From DAOTTX01 sp034437515 (GTDB lineage Bacteria; Chloroflexota; Anaerolineae; Aggregatilineales; Phototrophicaceae): DNA of 12,653 nucleotides. Within the stretch, counting starts at the first letter, position 1; each line of letters opens with the position of its first letter. Below, piece after piece: positions 1 to 4,826 of this stretch. The position numbers and the translations under genes are program-made. The stretch lies in NCBI GenBank assembly GCA_034437515.1, contig DAOTTX010000057.1, positions 1-12,653 of the forward strand. The letters are read 5' to 3'. The notes beneath the pieces were generated by a model, which was not told the DNA's origin, made no database searches, and saw only the letters and a program-made list of their open reading frames with translations.

Positions 1-182
1 GTTTGCAAGCCTAACCCGCTCAAATCAAGCGTGGTCGCGCCGGACGCCGCTGCGGTCTCGATGCGGGCGAGGGCTTCGGCGTAGGCGGCATCAGCGGCGC
101 TCTCGTCCTGCGCGGTGATGGGTGTACCCAACAGCGCAAAAGCAAGCATACACATGACCAGCAAAACACAACGATACGGCAT
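1..182 (-). CDS. Secreted leucine-rich-repeat protein, N-terminal fragment (runs off the window start)
   Basis: The reverse strand reads in frame for 60 codons from an ATG at 182 to the window edge without a stop. A GGAGAG ribosome binding site lies a few bases upstream of that ATG. Residues 1-24 form a signal peptide: short basic start (MPYR), hydrophobic core around residues 5-19, and a likely signal peptidase I site after ITA, followed by QDES. An Ala-rich helix with charged residues (about 28-47) follows, then TTLDLSGLGLQ, which matches the opening LxLxxxxL strand of a leucine-rich repeat. Many exported LRR proteins of filamentous environmental bacteria begin with an Ala-rich helix capping the first LRR. 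Role is unknown; LRR solenoids usually bind proteins or surfaces. The rest of the gene lies left of the window, so length and further domains cannot be judged. Export is well supported, the LRR call moderately. Confidence 0.75.
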   Translation of the reverse strand, partial: MPYRCVLLVMCMLAFALLGTPITAQDESAADAAYAEALARIETAAASGATTLDLSGLGLQ

Positions 183-334
183 AAGTTCTCTCCATAGCTG
201 TTAATTTAGGCTTTTGGACCCCACCCGGTCTGACCGCAATTCAGCCCACCCTTCCCGCAGACAGGGAGGGTAGCAGCCTGCTAATGCTTAGATACTCTTT
301 TGTTCGTCCATTTTGCGGCTTTGTGGGTGCAAGT

Positions 335-383
335 CCCCCCTTTTCCGTCTACAGGGATAAGGGGGATTTAGGGGGGATAGGGG
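335..383. repeat. C-tract plus four G-tracts: hairpin or potential G-quadruplex
   Basis: On the plus strand a run of six C (335-340) is followed by G-tracts at 354-356, 361-365, 371-376 and 380-383, separated by loops of 4, 5 and 3 bases. This fits the G3+N1-7 pattern for an intramolecular G-quadruplex. CCCCCTT (336-342) can instead pair with AAGGGGG (359-365). The block GGGGGATTTAGGGGGG resembles dispersed G-rich intergenic repeats that I recall from other bacterial genomes; copy number cannot be tested from one window. Confidence 0.4.
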
Positions 384-437
384 TCAGAATAACTGCATAT
401 TGAAGCATCATCCAGGGCAATCGGCTTAACTTGACAC

Positions 438-466
438 GTAGCGGACGGAATTTTTCCGTCCGCTAC
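438..466. repeat. Perfect 13-bp inverted repeat (hairpin) downstream of the thiolase gene
   Basis: GTAGCGGACGGAA (438-450) is followed by a TTT loop and its exact reverse complement TTCCGTCCGCTAC (454-466). It lies about 45 bp beyond the thiolase stop in the direction of transcription. The stem is strong, but no U-tract follows it on the minus strand, so it is not a textbook intrinsic terminator. It could block 3' exonucleases, act as a poor terminator, or be a copy of a REP-like dispersed palindrome. Confidence 0.55.
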
Positions 467-510
467 ACAAAATGTGACTTCACGCTAAGCTATACCCTGC
501 AAACTGATCG

Positions 511-1665
511 CTAATCCAGCCGTTCGATGATGGTGCCGGTCGCCATGCCGCCACCACAGCACATCGTTTGCAGGCCATATTTCTTGTCGTGTGTATCCAG
601 CGCGTTGACCAGCGTGGTCATCAGGCGGGTGCCGGAGCAGCCCAGCGGGTGACCGAGCGCAATCGCGCCCCCATGCACATTGACCTTCGACATATCCGGG
701 TTGAGGTCTTGCTCCCACATGGCGACGACGGCGGCGAAGGCCTCGTTCACCTCGAAGATGTCGATGTCGTCCAGCGTCATCCCGGCTTTTTCCAGCACCT
801 TCTTGGTCGCGGCAGTCGGCCCGGTCAGCATCAGATGGGGGTCACTGCCGACGGTGGTCGTGGCGACGATGCGCGCACGCGGCTTCAGGCCGAGTTCGGC
901 GGCTTTTTCCTCGGTCATCAACAGCACGGCGGCGGCTCCGTCGCTGATCTGGCTGCTGTTGCCAGCAGTGGTCACGCCGTCTTCGGTGAAGACCACATCG
1001 AGGTCGGCCATTTTTTCGGGTTTGGTGTTGGGGCGGATGCCCTCGTCCTGTGTGACCATGATCGGATTGCCTTCTTTATCCAGCCCTTCAATCGGCAAAA
1101 TTTCGCGCTCGAACCAACCTTCTTGTGTCGCTTTGGCGGCGCGCATGTGGCTCTCGTAACCGATCTGATCGACCTTTTCCCGGCTGATGCCCCATTTTTC
1201 CGCGATTTCGTCGGCGGCCTGCCCCTGGTTGATGAGGTTGTGGTTCGCCATCATTCGGTCGGTGAAGGGTTGCCCACCGGCGAGGCTGCTGCCCATTGGC
1301 ACGCGGGTCATGCTTTCCACACCCCCGGCGATGACGACATCGACCTGCCCACTGGCGACCATCGCCGCGCCCAGGTGTACGGCTTGCTGGCTGGAACCAC
1401 ACTGGAAGTCTACCGTCGTCGCGGGGACTTCGATGGGCAGTTCGGCGTCTAAGACGATGTTACGGGCGATGTTGAAGGTCTGCTCGTTGACCTGGCTGAC
1501 GTTGCCGAAGATCACATGGTCGATGTGCGACGGGTCGAGGTTGGCGCGGGCCAGCACCTCACAGACCGCGTAAGAACCGAGGCGAACGGCATGTGTTTCC
1601 CTCAAAGCACCGTTACGGCGGCCTATCGGTGTGCGCACGGCATCGACGATTACGACACTACTCAT
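511..1665 (-). CDS. Acetyl-CoA C-acyltransferase (thiolase; 3-ketoacyl-CoA or acetoacetyl-CoA thiolase)
   Basis: A 384-residue cytosolic thiolase of normal family length (about 390). It cleaves 3-ketoacyl-CoA with CoA to acetyl-CoA and a shortened acyl-CoA, or condenses two acetyl-CoA in reverse. The N-terminus VDAVRTPIGRRNG is typical. The nucleophile is Cys89 in DFQCGSSQQA, followed by GGVESMTRVPMG near residue 114. The C-terminal half has SSQISDGAAAVLL, the NEAF motif at 307-310, GGAIALGHPLGCSG with His339, and the second catalytic Cys369 in CCGGGMATG. The GNSSQISDGAAAV and TGTIIERL stretches recall the FadA5-like steroid/long-chain subgroup, but substrate cannot be fixed from sequence. 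ATG at 1665 follows GAGG with suitable spacing and gives the expected N-terminus. No other beta-oxidation gene is adjacent, and the gene has its own upstream promoter candidate, so it is probably monocistronic. Confidence 0.95.
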   Translation of the reverse strand: MSSVVIVDAVRTPIGRRNGALRETHAVRLGSYAVCEVLARANLDPSHIDHVIFGNVSQVNEQTFNIARNIVLDAELPIEVPATTVDFQCGSSQQAVHLGAAMVASGQVDVVIAGGVESMTRVPMGSSLAGGQPFTDRMMANHNLINQGQAADEIAEKWGISREKVDQIGYESHMRAAKATQEGWFEREILPIEGLDKEGNPIMVTQDEGIRPNTKPEKMADLDVVFTEDGVTTAGNSSQISDGAAAVLLMTEEKAAELGLKPRARIVATTTVGSDPHLMLTGPTAATKKVLEKAGMTLDDIDIFEVNEAFAAVVAMWEQDLNPDMSKVNVHGGAIALGHPLGCSGTRLMTTLVNALDTHDKKYGLQTMCCGGGMATGTIIERLD

Positions 1666-1715
1666 AATATTCTTTTCCTCTTTAATCTATTGTCGATTCG
1701 ATTATTGTTTCGTTT

Positions 1716-1744
1716 ATCATACCGTATTTTGCCTGTAGGGTTAA
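1716..1744 (-). promoter_or_regulatory. Candidate sigma70-type promoter for the thiolase gene
   Basis: Read on the minus strand, TTAACC (1744-1739) and TATGAT (1721-1716) are separated by exactly 17 bp. The -10 matches consensus at five of six positions and the -35 at four of six. Transcription would start near 1709, giving a leader of about 44 nt before the ATG at 1665. Confidence 0.45.
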
Positions 1745-1832
1745 GCAAAAACTTTGTTAGCTCTAATGCGTATCGTTTTTATTCAAATTCTCAAGTTTCG
1801 TTCTACGTGATGCGCTATTTGGCGTTTATGCT

Positions 1833-1861
1833 TTGACGGAACATTACGATTGGTGTATATT
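1833..1861 (+). promoter_or_regulatory. Candidate sigma70-type promoter for the response regulator operon
   Basis: TTGACG (1833-1838) and TATATT (1856-1861) are separated by 17 bp, close to the sigma70 consensus in both boxes and in spacing. Transcription would start near 1868, about 49 nt before the response regulator ATG. The region is clearly more AT-rich than the flanking genes. TATATTGC recurs at 1874-1881 and a TATATTTC variant at 1884-1891, possible binding half-sites for the adjacent OmpR-type regulator. Confidence 0.6.
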
Positions 1862-1905
1862 GCCTCTACGATATATATTGCGTTATATTTCATTATGTTA
1901 TCTAT

Positions 1906-1910
1906 AAGGA
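1906..1910 (+). promoter_or_regulatory. Ribosome binding site that favours ATG 1917 over GTG 1914
   Basis: AAGGA ends six bases before the ATG at 1917, ideal spacing. An in-frame GTG one codon earlier (1914) would leave only three bases, so ATG 1917 is the better start. Confidence 0.6.
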
Positions 1911-1916
1911 TAGGTG

Positions 1917-2663
1917 ATGAAGCGATCAAAGATTTTATTGATTGAAGATGACTCTAGTATCAATAAACTCATTACGGATTACCTGACCTCACATGAATAT
2001 GTGGTTAACAGTTTCTTCGATGGGCCGGACGCGCTGGAACACATCAGTGAGCACGGGTTGCCCCATATCGCATTGATTGACCTGACTCTGCCGACAATGC
2101 ACGGGTTCGAGGTCAGCAACAAGATCAAATCGATGGCAGATGTGCCGATTATTTTTGTCACTTCCACCAGCGATACCGAAACGGTCGTCGAGGGGCTGCG
2201 TAAGTATGCGGAAGACTTTATCGTCAAGCCGTTTGAACTGCGCGAGATGGAAGCGCGCATCCGTGTGGTGCTGGCACGGATGCCTAGCCTTGATTATGCC
2301 AGCGAACCCGTGATCAAGGTTGATGAGTATTTGCAGGTTGATTTTGCCCACAATCGTATCATCGTCAGTGGCAAGTCAATGGGGTTGACTCCCACCGAGT
2401 CGATCTTGCTCCATGTGCTGCTGCGCAACGCCGGGCGCGTGGTGGAAAATCGTGTTTTGATCGCCCGTGTGTGGCCTTCCGATGACAACATCACGGAAGA
2501 TACGCTGCGCGTCCATATGCACCGGTTGCGCCGCAAGCTGGAATCCGACTCGCACCATCCGTATTACATCCGCACCGAGCGTGGTGTCGGCTATATATTC
2601 ACCGTGCGCCTGCCGGAGCAGCAAGCCGAGGAAGCCGACGGCGATGATGAACAGGCTAGCTGA
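1917..2663 (+). CDS. OmpR/PhoB-family DNA-binding response regulator
   Basis: A 248-residue transcription factor of two-component systems. The receiver domain covers about residues 4-119: acidic pocket E10-D11-D12, phosphoacceptor Asp55 in IALIDLTLP, switch Thr82 in FVTS, and Lys104 in VKPF. The usual GADDY before the lysine is replaced by KYAEDF, a mild deviation that should not abolish phosphorylation. Residues about 135-232 are a winged-helix trans_reg_C domain: LTPTESILLHVLL, then NITEDTLRVHMHRLRRKLE as recognition helix, and RTERGVGYIF as the wing. A short acidic tail (EEADGDDEQAS) ends the protein. It heads a plus-strand operon, behind a good promoter, and its stop overlaps the kinase start as TGATG. 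It is therefore very likely the cognate regulator of that kinase. Target genes are unknown; the downstream PBP-like and DtxR genes are candidates by position. Confidence 0.95.
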   Translation: MKRSKILLIEDDSSINKLITDYLTSHEYVVNSFFDGPDALEHISEHGLPHIALIDLTLPTMHGFEVSNKIKSMADVPIIFVTSTSDTETVVEGLRKYAEDFIVKPFELREMEARIRVVLARMPSLDYASEPVIKVDEYLQVDFAHNRIIVSGKSMGLTPTESILLHVLLRNAGRVVENRVLIARVWPSDDNITEDTLRVHMHRLRRKLESDSHHPYYIRTERGVGYIFTVRLPEQQAEEADGDDEQAS

Positions 2664-4765
2664 TGATCGCGGATCAACAGCCGGAGATGCCACGTCACCA
2701 GCTTGACAAGCGCCTCGATTACGTCCTCAAGTTGATGTTGGAAAAATCCGGCGCGACTTTAGGGTGCATCTATGTCTACGACCTCAACAGTGATCGGTTG
2801 GAGTTGATCGGTCACCGGGCCGAACGCTGGATAGAAGAACTCGACGCCGTTAGTGCGTGGCTGCAACCGACGATGGCGACGCTCAACGCCAACGACTTCC
2901 CGCAAACACTGCCAACCGACGATGAAAACACGCCCACAGCAATCCGTGACGGTATCTTGTGGCCGATTTCGATAGTGGATCGGCTGGTGGGTGCGGTGGC
3001 ATTGCTGACCGACCAAACCGATCAGCTTGATGAAGACATGGTCGCTGACCTGCAACCGGACATCATGCTGGTGCAGACGATCATCGAAAACCTGCAACTG
3101 ACAGAACGCCTGATTGACATTGAGACGCTGACACAGGCCGCCCAGCGGATCGCGCAAAATCCTTCACCGCAGCATATTATTCATGTGCTGCGTGATTATT
3201 TATTCGGTCAACATATCTCCAGTGGGGTGCTTTTTCTGCTCGGCCCGGTGCGTGATGACAACCCGAACGGCCCGTTTGAATACGTGGAAATCGCCGGGTC
3301 ATGGTCACGCAAGCAGGGCGGTGATGTCGGCCTGGGTCGCCGCTTCGACATCGAAAGCTGGCACGATGTGTTCGCCGTGTTGGACAAAAACCGGATCATG
3401 CTGATGGACATCGACGACCTCAAAAAGCGCAACCTGAACCAATTCCATCGTCGCATGGTAGATGCCGATAACGTGAAGTATGTTGCGCTGCTGCCGCTGC
3501 AATCCGATCATGCCCGGTTGGGCGTACTTGCCATCACCACCGATGGTGGACAGGCCTTCAGCCCACATGAATTACGTGTCTACCAGATCGTCACCGAGTT
3601 CTTGACAATGAGCACGATGGCAGCCGCCCTACAACAGCACGAGAGCTTCGTGCAGCAGAGCCGCGCCGCTTTGCTGGACGCCGTCAACGATGGGGTGCTG
3701 ATGGTGCTGCCGGATGAGGCCGCGACAGTGTTGACGATCAACGAGCATTTTACCGATATGTTCGGCTTGCATGTCGCCGAAGCACAGGGCAAGTCCTTAT
3801 GGGATTTACTGACGCAGTTTCGCATCAGCCCGCGCACCCGGCAAACACTGCTTCAACGCTGGCAGCAGATCACGCTGAATTCAGCACAGGGGATACGCGG
3901 CGAGTTCCAGATGAGCGCATCGACCGCCAATCAGGTCGATGTGCAGTGGTACAGCGGCCCGGTCTACCAGTATGGTGAGGTCATCGGGCGTATCTTCACT
4001 TTCCATGACATCACGCCGGAACGCGCCTCCGAACGGTTGCGCTCCGAGTTGCTGTCGCGCATTTCGCACGAACTCCGCACCCCACTGACATCCATCCGGG
4101 GCTTTGCCGAGTTCATTCTGGAAGCTGAAGGCGAGAACCTGCCGTCGCTGGCGAAAGAATATACGGAGATCATCGTCAAGAGTGCCATCCACCTTAATCA
4201 CATCTTCACCGATATGATCGAGATCACCCGCGCCAACGCCGGGGAACTCAAGATGCAGTTCCGTGAGGTGAACTTACCGGACATCATCCGCGAGGTCGTC
4301 AAACGGATGACGCCGCAGTTCCACCAGCACGCGCATCAGGTCATCACGGAACTTGACGCCGACATCCCACCCTTACAGGCCGATGGCGACCGCATCGACC
4401 AGATACTGACCAACCTCATCAGCAACGCGATCAAGTACTCGTCTGAGGGCAGCGAAATCCGCCTGAGCGCACAGTACATCGAGGACGCAGCGGCACTCCC
4501 TGCCAGCGCCCCGCCCGATACACCGGCACCGTGCGTGTTAGTCAGTGTGGTTGACCAGGGACAGGGGCTGAGTGCTGACGAAGCCGAGAAAATTTTCCTG
4601 CCGTTTTACCGCACCAAAGACGCCCGCAGTAATAAGATCGAAGGCGCGGGTTTGGGGCTGGCGATTTCCATCAGTATCGTAGAGTTGCACCGGGGTCGCA
4701 TCTGGGTGGAACCAGCAACCCGGCAAAAACCGGGTGGGCGCTTCCTATTCACGCTGGCAACCTAG
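2663..4765 (+). CDS. Cytoplasmic GAF-GAF-PAS sensor histidine kinase
   Basis: A 700-residue histidine kinase without signal peptide or transmembrane segment, so it probably senses a cytosolic or peripheral cue. From the N-terminus: a GAF-like domain (about 18-148, ending in ILWPISIVDRLVGAVALL), a second GAF-like domain (about 155-322, with YVALLPLQSDHARLGVLAI), and a PAS domain (about 335-450, with LLDAVNDGVLMV). HisKA follows, with phospho-acceptor His469 in SRISHELRTPLTSIRGF. The HATPase_c domain has the N-box with Asn584 and Asn588, G1 box DQGQGL (631-636), F-box FLPFYR (645-650) and G2 box GAGLGL (661-666). All catalytic motifs are intact. A Pro/Ala-rich insert (about 608-624) sits inside the ATPase domain before the G1 box. 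The ATG shares one base with the regulator stop, indicating translational coupling. Ligands of the GAF and PAS domains cannot be told from sequence. Confidence 0.95.
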   Translation: MIADQQPEMPRHQLDKRLDYVLKLMLEKSGATLGCIYVYDLNSDRLELIGHRAERWIEELDAVSAWLQPTMATLNANDFPQTLPTDDENTPTAIRDGILWPISIVDRLVGAVALLTDQTDQLDEDMVADLQPDIMLVQTIIENLQLTERLIDIETLTQAAQRIAQNPSPQHIIHVLRDYLFGQHISSGVLFLLGPVRDDNPNGPFEYVEIAGSWSRKQGGDVGLGRRFDIESWHDVFAVLDKNRIMLMDIDDLKKRNLNQFHRRMVDADNVKYVALLPLQSDHARLGVLAITTDGGQAFSPHELRVYQIVTEFLTMSTMAAALQQHESFVQQSRAALLDAVNDGVLMVLPDEAATVLTINEHFTDMFGLHVAEAQGKSLWDLLTQFRISPRTRQTLLQRWQQITLNSAQGIRGEFQMSASTANQVDVQWYSGPVYQYGEVIGRIFTFHDITPERASERLRSELLSRISHELRTPLTSIRGFAEFILEAEGENLPSLAKEYTEIIVKSAIHLNHIFTDMIEITRANAGELKMQFREVNLPDIIREVVKRMTPQFHQHAHQVITELDADIPPLQADGDRIDQILTNLISNAIKYSSEGSEIRLSAQYIEDAAALPASAPPDTPAPCVLVSVVDQGQGLSADEAEKIFLPFYRTKDARSNKIEGAGLGLAISISIVELHRGRIWVEPATRQKPGGRFLFTLAT

Positions 4766-4780
4766 CGCGGATCGCGCTTT
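4764..4780 (+). terminator. Short GC hairpin after the kinase gene, weak terminator or attenuator candidate
   Basis: AGCGCG (4764-4769), loop GAT, CGCGCT (4773-4778) and then only TTT. The stem starts inside the kinase stop codon. With a 6-bp stem and three T residues it is at best a partial terminator, so read-through into the PBP-like gene is plausible. I found no convincing promoter in the 61-bp gap. Confidence 0.25.
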
Positions 4781-4815
4781 CATGATAGAAAAATATGCAA
4801 ACGACACCAACGAAT

Positions 4816-4820
4816 AAGGA
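4816..4820 (+). promoter_or_regulatory. Ribosome binding site supporting the GTG start of the PBP-like gene
   Basis: AAGGA ends six bases before GTG 4827, the ideal distance. This start places an Arg-rich cytosolic tail directly before the membrane anchor, as expected for class A PBPs. Confidence 0.65.
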
Positions 4821-4826
4821 CCATTC

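Larger units (their letters stand above)
183..510. other. Intergenic spacer between the LRR gene and the thiolase gene
   Basis: These 328 bp contain no convincing ORF. Both flanking genes are on the minus strand, so the spacer is the 3' end of the thiolase transcript and the upstream region of the LRR gene. It is rich in inverted repeats: ACCCTTCCC pairing with GGGAGGGT (248-271, one bulged T), TAGCAG-C-CTGCTA (271-283), a C-tract/G-tract pair (336-342 with 359-365), and a perfect 13-bp hairpin (438-466). I did not find a convincing sigma70 promoter for the LRR gene here. Confidence 0.6.

Noticed and set aside
438..466. Hairpin called as an intrinsic terminator for the thiolase gene
   Set aside because: On the transcribed strand no run of T follows the stem, so only the hairpin itself is reported.
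568..1452. Plus-strand 294-codon open frame opposite the thiolase gene
   Set aside because: It is antisense to a clear thiolase, its translation is His/Gly/Asp-rich with no recognisable domain, and it has no convincing ribosome binding site; long open antisense frames are expected in GC-rich genes.
1516..1836. Plus-strand 106-codon open frame running from the thiolase into the divergent promoter region
   Set aside because: It begins inside the thiolase on the opposite strand and its remainder covers AT-rich promoter sequence; no ribosome binding site or domain.
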